A stretch of 64,000 bases of DNA from JANPCX01 sp046049865 (GCA_046049865.1 JBJOQO010000003.1:1-64000), one strand, 5' to 3'. Numbered from the stretch's first letter, positions 25,765-37,907 are shown. Made by a program: numbers and translations. Notes: a model not told the origin generated them from the sequence alone.

Positions 25765-26166
25765 GTGAATCGAATCCTGTCGCTCCCACTGAACACTGTC
25801 ACACCGGCACAACTACAAGCCCTCACGCGGGGGCGGCATGAGACCGAAGTCACAGCATTTGGCTCAGTTGTGTTGAAACACGGCATGGGCCCGGTGGAAA
25901 TGCGGTTTTCTTCCGCAGAAAATCCGCTGGACGCTGGGGTGCGTGTTTATGTGTGGTGGAAGGGCGGCGGTTTTGTGTGTGCGCCAGCCGACGAAGTCGA
26001 TGCACAAGTCGTCGAATCCGAGCGTGTGGCGCGTAGCGTGTCTGACGCCCGTTCCGCTCTTGCCGAGGCACGCAAAGAGCGCGCTTCACGTTTTGGCGGG
26101 CTGAACTCAGCGCCAATGCCACTGGATGTGGACTTGGGATCACCCGACACCGTCAGCATCTATTGA
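25765..26166 (+). CDS. Small protein of unknown function
   Basis: A 133-residue protein I do not recognise. The GTG at 25765 (VNRILSLPLN) is preferred to an ATG 24 bases upstream because AGGAGA lies six bases before it. It has no signal peptide or membrane segment. The middle is beta-rich with Trp/Gly (VRVYVWWKGGGFVCAP). The C-terminal part is a charged helix (ARSALAEARKERASRF) with a short tail. It has its own candidate promoter and stands alone between the pil cluster and a convergent DUF2520 gene. Confidence 0.65.
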   Translation: MNRILSLPLNTVTPAQLQALTRGRHETEVTAFGSVVLKHGMGPVEMRFSSAENPLDAGVRVYVWWKGGGFVCAPADEVDAQVVESERVARSVSDARSALAEARKERASRFGGLNSAPMPLDVDLGSPDTVSIY

Positions 26167-26256
26167 TTGCTGACTTCCGTCCGAGGCCTTTCGTTGACTT
26201 CAAGACAATCAAGGTTTCCTTCGGTCTTCCTTCGATAGCCCGCTTTCAGCAGCCTC

Positions 26257-27120
26257 CTACCCCGGCAGATTGCCAAGCAACGCTTCGACGTCCTGCCTTG
26301 AACTCTCCCAATTGCGATTTGAACCCTTCAACAATGGCCACTGCAGACGCGTGAGCGTTTTGTAAAGCGTCAGGTGCTCGCCGCCAAGACCATCTAAGGC
26401 GTTACAGTGCTTTTTCAGCACGCCCAAATCTCCTCGGGAAAGCGGGCCTGACAAAGCCCCTGCAAGTCCGCGCCGTTCAACCGAAGCCAAAGTGCCCTTT
26501 GCTAATGGCAAAAGCGCCCGCAGTGCCTGGGTCTCGTCAACGCCCAACTCACGCCACAGTTGCACCGCTTCGTGCAGCAAAGGCAAGAGCAGGCTGGCGG
26601 CGTAGCCCGCACTGGCGTGATAGAGCGCCCTGGTCCCTGCCGGCAAATCAAAGGGGTGCATTCCGAGGGCGTGAGCCATATCGCGCAGCATGGTGGCCAA
26701 AGCAGGATCAGCGGCCTCGATCGAGACGCTGCTACCAGGTAGATTTCGCAGGGCCGACTGAGGGTCTGAAAAAATCTGCAACGGATGAAAACCTCCCACT
26801 TGGGCGCCCTGTGTTGCCGCAGACTCCAGCGCAAGTAGCTCGGTTGCCCCGCTGCAGTGAATGACAGACTGTCCTGTGTGCCAGGTCAACTCCGAACACA
26901 CGCTGGAAATTGCGTCGTCCGTGACAGTTAAAAATACAAGGGGATGTTGGCTGGCCTCGGCGACGGACACCGACTGACAGTTGGGCAAAAGACTGGCTAA
27001 GGCTTCGGCCGAGCCCATCGTCTTACTGGCCACTGCTTTCACCGACCATCCTGCGTTGGCGAGCGCCTGGGACAAGGTTGTCGCCACACGACCGGCCCCA
27101 ATGAAAGCGATATCGTTCAT
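26257..27120 (-). CDS. Rossmann-fold DUF2520 dehydrogenase-like protein
   Basis: A 287-residue two-domain protein. The N-terminal NAD(P)-binding Rossmann fold opens with IAFIGAGRVATTLSQAL and has VFLTVTDDAI after the second strand. The C-terminal DUF2520 helical domain includes GGFHPLQIFSD, YHASAGYAASLLLPLL and GPLSRGDLGVLKKH. It resembles pyrroline-5-carboxylate or ketopantoate reductases in fold, but the substrate is unknown. It is transcribed divergently from gcdH with a 75-bp gap. Confidence 0.82.
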   Translation of the reverse strand: MNDIAFIGAGRVATTLSQALANAGWSVKAVASKTMGSAEALASLLPNCQSVSVAEASQHPLVFLTVTDDAISSVCSELTWHTGQSVIHCSGATELLALESAATQGAQVGGFHPLQIFSDPQSALRNLPGSSVSIEAADPALATMLRDMAHALGMHPFDLPAGTRALYHASAGYAASLLLPLLHEAVQLWRELGVDETQALRALLPLAKGTLASVERRGLAGALSGPLSRGDLGVLKKHCNALDGLGGEHLTLYKTLTRLQWPLLKGSNRNWESSRQDVEALLGNLPG

Positions 27121-27195
27121 GCTGCGAGTTTAGAGATAGTTCGCGTCCGGTCGAGACCAAAAAAATCGAACCAACGTATCTTTGAGGCCTGATTC

Positions 27196-28377
27196 ATGTC
27201 CAACGCAAAACCTGATTTTCACTGGGATGATCCCTTGATGATGGAGTCGCAACTCAGCGCCGACGAGCGAGCTGTGCGCGATGCCGCCAAGGTGTTCGCG
27301 CAAAAAAACCTCGCGCCCAAGGTGGTGCGAGCGTTTCGAGCAGAGAAATCGGACGTTTCTGTTTTTGCCGACTTGGGAGCTGTGGGACTCTTGGGTTGCA
27401 CCATCCCCACCGTCTACGGGGGGGCGGGCTTGAACCAGGTGTGTTATGGCCTTGTGGCCAGAGAGATTGAACGTGTGGACTCAGGCTATCGGTCCATGAT
27501 GAGTGTGCCAAGCTCACTGGTCATGGGGCCCATCTTTGACTTTGGTTCCGAGGGGCAGCGTCAAAAGTACCTGCCCAAGCTGGCGAGCGGGGAGTGGATA
27601 GGCTGCTTCGGGTTGACAGAGCCGGACCACGGATCTGACCCGGGCAGCATGGCCACAAAGGCCAAAACAGTACCCGGTGGTTATTCCCTGACCGGCAGCA
27701 AGATGTGGATCACCAATTCCCCCATTGCGGACGTATTGGTGGTCTGGGCCAAGGACGATGAGGGCGCCATTCGAGGATTCATACTGGAAAAGGGATGGAA
27801 AGGTTTGAGCACGCCCACCATTGAAGGCAAAGTCGGACTACGTACCTCCATCACCGGCGAAATCGTGATGGACGGCGTGTTCTGCCCCGAAGAGAACGCC
27901 TTGCCCGGCGTGCGTGGCCTTAAAGGGCCGTTCACTTGTTTGAACTCAGCACGTTATGGGATTGCCTGGGGGGCATTGGGAGCTGCCGAAGACTGCTGGT
28001 TTCGCGCACGGCAGTATGTTCTGGAGCGCAAGCAGTTTGGCCGTCCCTTGGCCGCGAATCAACTGGTGCAAAAAAAGCTGGTGGACATGCAAACCGAGAT
28101 TTCCCTTGGCCTGCAGGCCTGCTTGCGTTTGGGCCGCATGAAAGATGACGGTAGCGCCACACCCGAAATCACTTCCATGCTCAAGCGCAACTCTTGCGGT
28201 AAAGCACTCGATGTGGCGCGCACCGCCAGGGACATGCTCGGTGGCAACGGCATTTCTGACGAGTTTGGTGTGGCGAGGCACCTGGTCAACTTGGAAGTGG
28301 TCAATACCTACGAAGGTACGCACGACATCCACGCGCTGATATTGGGGCGAGCCATGACGGGCATTGCGGCATTTTGA
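27196..28377 (+). CDS. gcdH: Glutaryl-CoA dehydrogenase
   Basis: FAD-dependent acyl-CoA dehydrogenase that oxidises and decarboxylates glutaryl-CoA to crotonyl-CoA in lysine, tryptophan and benzoyl-CoA catabolism, 393 residues, the family size. The FAD/substrate block is GCFGLTEPDHGSDPGSM, followed by MWITNSPIADV. The catalytic base is E373 in NTYEGTHDIHALILGRA, and the GcdH-type Arg contact region is NSARYGIAWGALGAAEDC. It is monocistronic; the usual LysR regulator or CoA-transferase partners are not adjacent. Confidence 0.93.
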   Translation: MSNAKPDFHWDDPLMMESQLSADERAVRDAAKVFAQKNLAPKVVRAFRAEKSDVSVFADLGAVGLLGCTIPTVYGGAGLNQVCYGLVAREIERVDSGYRSMMSVPSSLVMGPIFDFGSEGQRQKYLPKLASGEWIGCFGLTEPDHGSDPGSMATKAKTVPGGYSLTGSKMWITNSPIADVLVVWAKDDEGAIRGFILEKGWKGLSTPTIEGKVGLRTSITGEIVMDGVFCPEENALPGVRGLKGPFTCLNSARYGIAWGALGAAEDCWFRARQYVLERKQFGRPLAANQLVQKKLVDMQTEISLGLQACLRLGRMKDDGSATPEITSMLKRNSCGKALDVARTARDMLGGNGISDEFGVARHLVNLEVVNTYEGTHDIHALILGRAMTGIAAF

Positions 28378-28398
28378 AATGTGCCCGTGGGAAAAACA

Positions 28399-28938
28399 TC
28401 AAACCCACAGCTTGCGCCAGCCTTCTAAGCCCAAATGCTGCAAGGTGGCGATGTTGCGGTCGACAATAGCGTCTGCGCCCTCAAAGTTTTGCATGGCAGA
28501 TTCAATGCTGGCCTCGCGCAGCAGATGCAGCGTGGGGTAGGGCGAGCGGTTGGTGTGGTTTTCGATGGCGTCTGGATCTGTGCCAGCAAACTGGTACTGT
28601 GGGTGAAAGCTGGCAATTTGCAGCACGCCGTCTAAATCCAGCTCCAGCAAAGCCGCGTCAGCGACGTCTAGAAAATCGTTGTAGTCGAAAAAATCAGTCA
28701 GGACGTCAGGGTGAATCAAAAGCGTGGTTTCGATGACTTGTGGGTCTGCTTGCACCAAGTGTTGCAGTTCCTGAACGAGTGTTTCCAACAGCGCCTGCGG
28801 CTCACTGGCGTGGCTGACCACATACCGAATTTGGTTTTTCAAATGCACCGCTTTGGCAAAGGGGCACAGTTGCAGCCCGATCACCGCGCGGGTGAGCCAG
28901 GTTTGGGTGTCGGCAATGAAGGTGTGGTCGGTTTGCAT
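28399..28938 (-). CDS. DUF1415 family protein
   Basis: A 179-residue soluble protein of unknown function. It starts at MQTDHTFIADTQTWLTRAV, a better beginning than the longer frame that runs into the dsbD upstream region. The DUF1415 signature includes GLQLCPFAKAVHL near the N-terminus, FLDVADAALLELDLDGVLQI in the middle, and the aromatic-rich SFHPQYQFAG with NRSPYPTLHLLREASIE. A conserved Cys and His residues could suggest metal binding, but this is unproven. It converges on gcdH and is divergent from the disulfide reductase gene. Confidence 0.85.
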   Translation of the reverse strand: MQTDHTFIADTQTWLTRAVIGLQLCPFAKAVHLKNQIRYVVSHASEPQALLETLVQELQHLVQADPQVIETTLLIHPDVLTDFFDYNDFLDVADAALLELDLDGVLQIASFHPQYQFAGTDPDAIENHTNRSPYPTLHLLREASIESAMQNFEGADAIVDRNIATLQHLGLEGWRKLWV

Positions 28939-29085
28939 CAGGGTAGATTGTCCACGTTGCGGGAGCTGGCTCGCATATCCCCCCCGGGCACCCAACGATG
29001 CCCTCCCACATCGCATGTCAGATTGCCGCACGGACTCACGACCAACGTCATGGATCGGGCGTCGTCAGCTATCTTAGGGTTCTCA

Positions 29086-31326
29086 ATGAAGCGCTTTGCC
29101 ATGCTGCTGGTCGGGGTGCTGCTTTTGCCTGTGGTGCATGCAGCCGTATTCAAGACCGACCATGTGAGTGCGCAACTGGTGGCCGAAACCACCGCAGTGC
29201 AACCAGGTCAAACCGTGCGTATCGGTCTGAAGATCAGCCACCAACCGCATTGGCATACCTACTGGCGCAACCCTGGCGACTCCGGCTTGCCGACCACGGT
29301 GAACTGGACACTGCCCCCAGGTGCACAAATTAGCGATATCCAGTGGCCCGCACCTAAACGTTTGCCCGTGGGCCCGTTGGTGAACTACGGCTACGAAGAC
29401 GAGCTTCTGCTGCCGCAAACCCTGGTGGTGCCATCGAATGCGGTGCCTGGCGGCACCCTCGTGCTGCGGGCGCAAGCCAACTGGTTGGTGTGCAAAGATG
29501 TCTGCATTCCAGAAGGCGGGGAGTTGAGCTTGCAACTGCCTGTCGTCACCAAGGACGTGATGCCCGGCTCCACCGCCCACCTGCCTACGTTCGAGCAATT
29601 GGAAGCTACTGCGCCACGGTCCTTGCAAGGATGGACTACGCGGCTGCAGCACGCGGGCAGTGAATTGTTGTTGACGCTGGATGCACCAACACCCGCGGCT
29701 TCGATGCCGCAATCGAAGCCCGTCGGGGCCACGACCGTGGCCAGCGCTCCATGGCCTGTCGTTCACGTCTTTCCCTATGCAGAGCAAGTGCTGGTGCCTG
29801 CGCGCCATGAGACCTACCGCACCGCGACAGGTTACGCCATCAAACTGGCATTGATGGACGGAGCGGTCTTGCCAGCCAGCCTCCAAGGCGTCGTGGTCGC
29901 TCAAACCAAGGGCGATGAGTTGCCGTCTTTTTCCTGGGCCTCAGCGCCGCAAAAGGCGGGTGAATTCAATGCCCCTGTTGAAGCCGTGACGGCGCTGCGC
30001 TGGCCACCAGGGGCCGAGAAGCTGGCCGATACCGGGCCTCAGGGAGACCCCGTATCGCTGCGCGGTGGTGGACTGGCGAGCACTGGTTTGCTGTCGTGGT
30101 TGCTGACCTTGGCCCTGGCCTTTGTCGGCGGCATGTTGCTCAACCTGATGCCCTGTGTGTTTCCTGTGCTGTCGATCAAGCTCTTGTCGGTAACCCAACA
30201 AGGGGACAACTCGGCGCACAGTCACCGCCAACATGCACTGGCCTACAGCCTCGGTGTGGTGCTCACTTTCATGGCCCTGGCAGCGTTGCTGTTGGCACTG
30301 CGTTCGGCGGGGCAAGCTGTGGGTTGGGGCTTTCAATTGCAAGAGCCTTGGGTGGTGCTGGGACTGGCCATGTTGTTCTTCCTGTTGGGGCTGAACTTGC
30401 TCGGTACGTTTGAATGGGGCCTGTGGGTGCCGTCTGGACTGACCAGTTGGCGGGCGCGACAACCAGGTGTAGACGCCTTTGCCTCAGGGGTGCTCGCCGT
30501 TGTGGCGGCCAGTCCCTGCACGGCTCCGTTCATGGGCGCGGCACTTGGGTTTGCGGTGACGCAGTCGGCGGCGATGGCCTTGCTGGTGTTCGCTGTGCTG
30601 GGTGCTGGCATGGCCGCGCCCTACGCTGCCTTGGTTTTGTTGCCCGGTTGGCGCGCGCGTTTGCCCAGGCCTGGGGCCTGGATGGTGCACCTCAAACAAC
30701 TGCTTGCTTTTCCGATGTTTCTCACCGTGCTGTGGCTGTTGTGGGTGTTGGGTCAGCAGGTGGGGGTGGACGGCCTCGTGGCGGCCGCGCTGTGCTTGTT
30801 GGCCCTGGGATTTGCACTGTGGTTGTTGGCTGTGTGGAAGAGTCAACCTGTCTGGGCGCGTGGCTTGGCCTTGAACGTGGTCTTGTTCGCCTTGTGGGGA
30901 GCATCACCATTGGAGGGTTCTCGGCAGATAACCAGTGCTGCGCAAAGTCCGACCTCCAATGCGGACGCGACCAACAGTAGCCTGGATGCGGCTTGGACTC
31001 CTTACGACCCCGCACAAATCGACCTGCACGTGGCCAAAGGCCAAGCAGTCTTTGTTGATTTCACCGCTGCATGGTGCGTGAGCTGCCAAGTCAACAAAAA
31101 ACTGGTGCTCAACACCGAGGCCATGCAACAGGCCTTCTCCAAAGCGGGCGTGGTGCTGATGCGCGCTGACTGGACCCGTCGCGATCCCCAAATCACCGAA
31201 GCCCTGACCCGTCTGGGTCGAAGCGGTGTGCCGGTGTACGTGCTCTACCGGCCCGGCAAAGCGCCGTTGCTGCTGCCTGAGGTGTTGACACAGGGGCTGG
31301 TGCGAGAGGCGTTGGGGACGTTGTGA
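29086..31326 (+). CDS. DsbD/ScsB-type protein-disulfide reductase
   Basis: Inner-membrane electron conduit moving reducing power from cytoplasmic thioredoxin to the periplasm, 746 residues. A signal peptide (MKRFAMLLVGVLLLPVVHA) precedes a large periplasmic alpha domain with HWHTYWRNPGDSG and a Cys pair in NWLVCKDVCIPEGG. About eight transmembrane helices follow, carrying the redox cysteines in LNLMPCVFPVLSIK and ASPCTAPFMGAALG. The C-terminal periplasmic thioredoxin domain has C664/C667 in AAWCVSCQ. The N-terminal domain is more like ScsB (suppressor of copper sensitivity) than E. coli DsbD. The upstream 147 bp is a divergent promoter region shared with DUF1415. Confidence 0.9.
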   Translation: MKRFAMLLVGVLLLPVVHAAVFKTDHVSAQLVAETTAVQPGQTVRIGLKISHQPHWHTYWRNPGDSGLPTTVNWTLPPGAQISDIQWPAPKRLPVGPLVNYGYEDELLLPQTLVVPSNAVPGGTLVLRAQANWLVCKDVCIPEGGELSLQLPVVTKDVMPGSTAHLPTFEQLEATAPRSLQGWTTRLQHAGSELLLTLDAPTPAASMPQSKPVGATTVASAPWPVVHVFPYAEQVLVPARHETYRTATGYAIKLALMDGAVLPASLQGVVVAQTKGDELPSFSWASAPQKAGEFNAPVEAVTALRWPPGAEKLADTGPQGDPVSLRGGGLASTGLLSWLLTLALAFVGGMLLNLMPCVFPVLSIKLLSVTQQGDNSAHSHRQHALAYSLGVVLTFMALAALLLALRSAGQAVGWGFQLQEPWVVLGLAMLFFLLGLNLLGTFEWGLWVPSGLTSWRARQPGVDAFASGVLAVVAASPCTAPFMGAALGFAVTQSAAMALLVFAVLGAGMAAPYAALVLLPGWRARLPRPGAWMVHLKQLLAFPMFLTVLWLLWVLGQQVGVDGLVAAALCLLALGFALWLLAVWKSQPVWARGLALNVVLFALWGASPLEGSRQITSAAQSPTSNADATNSSLDAAWTPYDPAQIDLHVAKGQAVFVDFTAAWCVSCQVNKKLVLNTEAMQQAFSKAGVVLMRADWTRRDPQITEALTRLGRSGVPVYVLYRPGKAPLLLPEVLTQGLVREALGTL

Positions 31327-31449
31327 GTGTCAGGGTTTCTGCGTCAAACGACGTAGTTGCTGGTCTCTCTGGGCTTCATCTGAGCCGCCTGTGGCGTTGG
31401 TGCTTCCTATAAAGTCAGGCACTGTCTTGTCACGGGCATCAACCAATCT

Positions 31450-33784
<2,335 letters not shown>

Positions 33785-33792
<8 letters not shown>

Positions 33793-34579
33793 ACCCACTG
33801 ACGCGATATCCCGTTTGCCAGTGGTTCGGTTTGACGGGATCTCATCGCAGGCCGACGACGACCAACTCGCCGTCGAAGCCCCGGTGGCCCTGGTATTCAA
33901 CGGCATCTCCCATGCGGTGATGATGGCCACGCCGCAAGACCTGGAAGACCTGGCCTTGGGTTTTGCACTGTCTGAAGGTTTGATTCAGAGCCGCGCCGAG
34001 TGCCGTGACGTGAACGTGTTTCACCAAACCGAAGGCTTCGAAGTGCAACTGGAGATTGCCTCTGGCGCATTTGCCGCCTTCAAGCAGCGCAAACGCAGCA
34101 TGGAAGGTCGCACAGGCTGCGGTCTGTGTGGCCTGGAGAGTTTGCAGCAACTGGATTTGCAATCATTGCCACGCCGCGAGCAAACGGCGGCCGCCGTGCC
34201 CACTGAAGTCATCCAACGCGCCTTCGCCGACTTGCCCGAACGCCAATGGCTCAATTCCCAAACCGGCGCTTGCCATGCCTCTGCCTGGGTAGATGAAGAC
34301 GGCCAGTTGGCCCAAGTGCGCGAAGACGTGGGCCGCCACAACGCACTAGACAAACTGCTGGGCGCACGGGCTTGGGCCGGTGATTCCGCCGCAGACGGTT
34401 TTGTCATCGTCTCCAGCCGCGCCAGCGTCGAGCTGGTACGTAAATGTGCCCACCTTGGCGTGGGCGCTTTGGCGGCCATCTCTGCACCCACGTCGTTGGC
34501 GGTGGAGGTGGCACGCCAGGTGGGTATTCAGCTGTACGGCTTTTGCCGGGGCGAGCAGGTGGTGCACTACACCTCTTGA
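33785..34579 (+). CDS. fdhD: Formate dehydrogenase accessory sulfurtransferase
   Basis: Transfers sulfur from IscS to the molybdenum cofactor of formate-dehydrogenase-type enzymes, 264 residues. The sulfur-relay cysteines are C112 and C115 in GRTGCGLCGLESL. Other signatures are DLALGFALSEGLI, REDVGRHNALDKLLG and VSSRASVELVRKCAHLG. The ATG at 33785 overlaps the end of the upstream oxidoreductase gene by eight bases, so the pair is almost certainly cotranscribed and coupled. Confidence 0.96.
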
Positions 34580-34683
34580 AGTGGCGACTTTCGCCACCAG
34601 ATAATCAGCAGCTGCGCCCAAGATCCCAGTGGTCGAGTCAGTTGTGCGCCACCCCAGTTTTGAATTCACCCTTGTTTATTTCC

Positions 34684-36567
34684 ATGACCAAACAAACCCA
34701 TTCCTTCCAAGCCGAAGTCAAACAAATTCTGCACCTGGTGACGCATGCGCTTTACTCGAACAAGGAAATCTTCCTTCGCGAGTTGGTGTCCAACGCGTCG
34801 GATGCCTGCGACAAGCTGCGTTTTGAGGCACTCAACCGCGCCGAGTTGTTTGAAGACACGCCCAACCTGGAGGTGCGGGTGAGTTTTGACGCAGACGCCA
34901 AAACCTTGACCATCACCGACAACGGCATCGGTCTGTCCAGCGACGAGGCGGCGGCCAACCTGGGCACCATTGCCAAGAGCGGCACGCGGGAATTCATGGC
35001 CGCGCTGGAAGGTGACAAGAAAAAGGACGCCCAACTGATCGGCCAGTTTGGTGTGGGCTTTTACAGCGGCTTCATCGTGGCCGACCGCATCACCGTCGAG
35101 TCGCGCCGCGCTGGGTTGAAGCAGGAAGAAGGCGTGCGCTGGAGTTCCGAAGGGTCCGGTGAATACGAGCTGGAAACCATCACCCGCGCGGCACGTGGCA
35201 CCAGCGTGATTCTGCACTTACGCGAGGGCGAAGAAGAGTATTTGAGTGGTTGGAAACTGCGCAGCATCATCAGCAAATACTCCGACCACATCTCGCTTCC
35301 TATCTTGATGCAAAAGGAAGAGTGGGACGCCGAAGCGCAAAAACAAGTCAAACAAGAAGAGTGGACACCAGTCAACAAAGCCGCTGCCCTGTGGACCCGC
35401 GCCAAGAGCGACATCACCCAAGAACAGTACGACGAGTTCTACAAACAGATCAGCTTCGACACGGAAGCGCCCTTGGCCACCACCCACAACCGCGTGGAAG
35501 GCCGCAGCGAATACACGCAGTTGCTCTACGTGCCCGCCAAAGCGCCCATGGATTTGTGGAACCGCGACAAACGTGGTGGCGTGAAGCTGTATGTGAAACG
35601 TGTTTTCATCATGGACGACGCCGAGGCGTTGATGCCCGTCTACCTGCGTTTCGTCAAAGGCGTGATTGACAGCAGTGACTTGCCGCTGAACGTGAGCCGC
35701 GAGTTGCTGCAAGAAAGCCGCGATGTGAAGGCCATTCGCGAAGGCTCGACCAAGCGTGTGCTGAGCATGCTCGAATCACTGTCCGACAGCGAAGACGCCG
35801 CCGAACGCGAGAAATACGCCAAGTTCTGGAAAGACTTTGGCAGCGTGCTCAAGGAGGGTATCGGTGAAGACTTTGCCAACCGCGAGCGCCTGTCTAAACT
35901 GTTCCGTTTTGCATCCACCCACGCCGATGAAGGTGTGTCGCTGACCGACTACGTCAAGCGCATGAAAGAAGGCCAAGAGGCCATTTACGTGATCACCGCC
36001 GACAGCCTGGCTGCCGCCAAGAGCAGCCCACAGCTGGAGGTCTTCCGCAAAAAAGGCATCGAGGTGCTGCTGCTGATCGACCGCGTGGACGAGTGGTTGC
36101 TCAGCCATCTCTACGAATTCGACGGCCACCCGCTGCAAAGTGTGGCCAAAGGCGCGGTGGACCTGGGCAAATTGCAAGACGAAGATGAGAAAAAACAAGC
36201 CGAAGAAGCGGCCACCGCCTTCAAGCCTGTGCTGGACCGTTTGAAAGAGACGCTCAAAGACCGTGCCAAAGACGTGCGCATCACGACCCGTTTGGTTGAT
36301 TCACCGGCCTGCTTGGTGGTGGAAGAAGGCGACATGAGCGGCCACCTTGCACGCATGCTCAAACAAGCCGGGCAAGACGCGCCCAAAGCGCAACCCATCC
36401 TGGAAGTGAACACCGAGCACGCCCTCGTCAAACGTCTGGAGAAGTCCGAACAGTTCGACGCCTTGGCCCACATCCTGTTCGACCAAGCCTTGTTGGCTGA
36501 AGGCGGCCAGCTGGAAGACCCGGCGGCTTATGTGAAACGGGTGAATGAGTTGTTGTTGGCGGCTTGA
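34684..36567 (+). CDS. htpG: Chaperone protein HtpG (Hsp90)
   Basis: Cytosolic ATP-dependent Hsp90 chaperone, 627 residues, normal for the family. The start is MTKQTHSFQAEVKQILHLV at 34684; the longer frame upstream overlaps fdhD and is not real. GHKL ATP-binding motifs are LRELVSNASDACDKLR (N box), LTITDNGIGLSSDEA (G1) and GQFGVGFYSGFIVAD (G2). The middle-domain catalytic region includes LPLNVSRELLQESRDVKAIR. No heat-shock promoter was recognised in the 104 bp upstream. Confidence 0.97.
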   Translation: MTKQTHSFQAEVKQILHLVTHALYSNKEIFLRELVSNASDACDKLRFEALNRAELFEDTPNLEVRVSFDADAKTLTITDNGIGLSSDEAAANLGTIAKSGTREFMAALEGDKKKDAQLIGQFGVGFYSGFIVADRITVESRRAGLKQEEGVRWSSEGSGEYELETITRAARGTSVILHLREGEEEYLSGWKLRSIISKYSDHISLPILMQKEEWDAEAQKQVKQEEWTPVNKAAALWTRAKSDITQEQYDEFYKQISFDTEAPLATTHNRVEGRSEYTQLLYVPAKAPMDLWNRDKRGGVKLYVKRVFIMDDAEALMPVYLRFVKGVIDSSDLPLNVSRELLQESRDVKAIREGSTKRVLSMLESLSDSEDAAEREKYAKFWKDFGSVLKEGIGEDFANRERLSKLFRFASTHADEGVSLTDYVKRMKEGQEAIYVITADSLAAAKSSPQLEVFRKKGIEVLLLIDRVDEWLLSHLYEFDGHPLQSVAKGAVDLGKLQDEDEKKQAEEAATAFKPVLDRLKETLKDRAKDVRITTRLVDSPACLVVEEGDMSGHLARMLKQAGQDAPKAQPILEVNTEHALVKRLEKSEQFDALAHILFDQALLAEGGQLEDPAAYVKRVNELLLAA

Positions 36568-36830
36568 GTTTTGCTGCGCGATGTGAGGGAATGAACCTTG
36601 AAACGGCAGTTGGACGCGCCCGAGTGGGCTGTGATGCGGTGGGCTGGCAAGGCGAGACAACGCGGCGGGCTCATGCCCGCAAGGCGGAGCAACGCCGCCA
36701 GCACGCCGCAGCGCGGCTCAATCGGGTGTGTAGCGCTTTCGCCAGAAAGGTGATGGGCGTCGTGTGAAAAAACCTCAATGTTCATCAGGTGTTGCTAGCG
36801 GAGGTAAGCGGTCAACTGCCGGTTCAAGGT

Positions 36831-37907
36831 TCAATCCCCTTGCATCGCATCCAACTGATCCTGCAGCTGCGTGATCTGCTCTGACCAATACGCGGAGGTG
36901 CCGAACCACGGAAAGGCGGCAGGAAACGCAGGGTCGCTCCAGCGACGTGCCAGCCAAGCGCTGTAGTGAATGATGCGCAGGCTGCGCAGCGGTTCGATCA
37001 GGGAGAGTTCACGGTCGTCGAAGTCCATGAATTGCTCATAACCGGCCAGCAGCGCTCGCAATTGACCTTTGGCGGCTTGCGGATCACCCGAAAGCAGCAT
37101 CCATAGGTCCTGTACGGCAGGCCCCATCATGGCGTCGTCGAGGTCCACGAAGTGTGGCCCGCTTTCAGTCCACAGCACATTGCCGACGTGGCAGTCGCCA
37201 TGCAGTCGAATGGCCGCCGCGCCGCCTGAGCTCTGTACTTCGTCGAAACGCTGTTGGGTCAGGTGCAGGACGGCGTTCACCAAACTGGTCCACCGTTCTT
37301 GCCATTCAGGCGACACCACGTTTTGCGCCAGCAGGTAGTCGCGTGAGGCGAGTCCAAACTCGGCCACCGTCAGCGTGCGACGGTGCTTGAATGGCTGCTT
37401 TCGACCGATGGCGTGCATGCGTCCGATGAAGCGGCCAATCCACTCCAGCACTTGAGGGTCTTCCAGCTCCGGCGACCGACCGGATCGACGTGGGCTGAGC
37501 GAAAAACGATGCTGCCCGGCGGCAGTGCGCACGGTTGCCAAGGTGTTGGGCCCATCAGAGACCGTGCTGGTGTCTGCGGCTTGGGCTGAGCGCGTCAGGA
37601 CCAGCGGCGCGATCACAGGGATGTCTTGCTCGGCCAACTCTTGAGCGTAAGCGTGTTCTTCCAGAATTTGCGCGTCTGACCAACGATGCGGCCGGTAGAA
37701 CTTGGCGACCACGACGGACTTGTCTTCCAAGAACACTTGGAAGACACGGTTCTCGAAAGAATTGAGCTGGATCAGTCGGCCATCGCCAAAACAGCCGACT
37801 TCGGCCAAAGCGTCGAGCACCAGATCGGGTGTGAGACCCTCGTAGGGGGTTTGGCTGTCCAAGGGTTCTGGATGTGGTGTTGCGGCGAGCGTCGGTTCAT
37901 TGGGCAT
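36831..37907 (-). CDS. srkA: SrkA/YihE-type stress-response protein kinase
   Basis: Ser/Thr kinase of the aminoglycoside-phosphotransferase fold, 358 residues, that in E. coli counters the MazF death pathway. Motifs are NSFENRVFQVFLEDKSVVVAK, whose Lys would bind ATP, the catalytic loop LHGDCHVGNVLW, and the metal-binding FVDLDDAMMGPAVQDLW. A ~15-residue insertion sits after VLTRSAQAAD. It ends 263 bp from htpG (convergent); that gap contains no supported gene and no clear terminator, only a short GCGGGC/GCCCGC hairpin at 36665-36680. Confidence 0.88.
   Translation of the reverse strand: MPNEPTLAATPHPEPLDSQTPYEGLTPDLVLDALAEVGCFGDGRLIQLNSFENRVFQVFLEDKSVVVAKFYRPHRWSDAQILEEHAYAQELAEQDIPVIAPLVLTRSAQAADTSTVSDGPNTLATVRTAAGQHRFSLSPRRSGRSPELEDPQVLEWIGRFIGRMHAIGRKQPFKHRRTLTVAEFGLASRDYLLAQNVVSPEWQERWTSLVNAVLHLTQQRFDEVQSSGGAAAIRLHGDCHVGNVLWTESGPHFVDLDDAMMGPAVQDLWMLLSGDPQAAKGQLRALLAGYEQFMDFDDRELSLIEPLRSLRIIHYSAWLARRWSDPAFPAAFPWFGTSAYWSEQITQLQDQLDAMQGD

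Noticed and set aside
28711..29085. Long N-terminal extension of the DsbD-like protein
   Set aside because: It lies antisense to DUF1415, and a clean signal peptide starts at the ATG at 29086.
36564..36767. 67-codon frame between htpG and srkA
   Set aside because: Arg/Ala-rich, low coding quality, overlaps the htpG stop region and has no ribosome-binding site.
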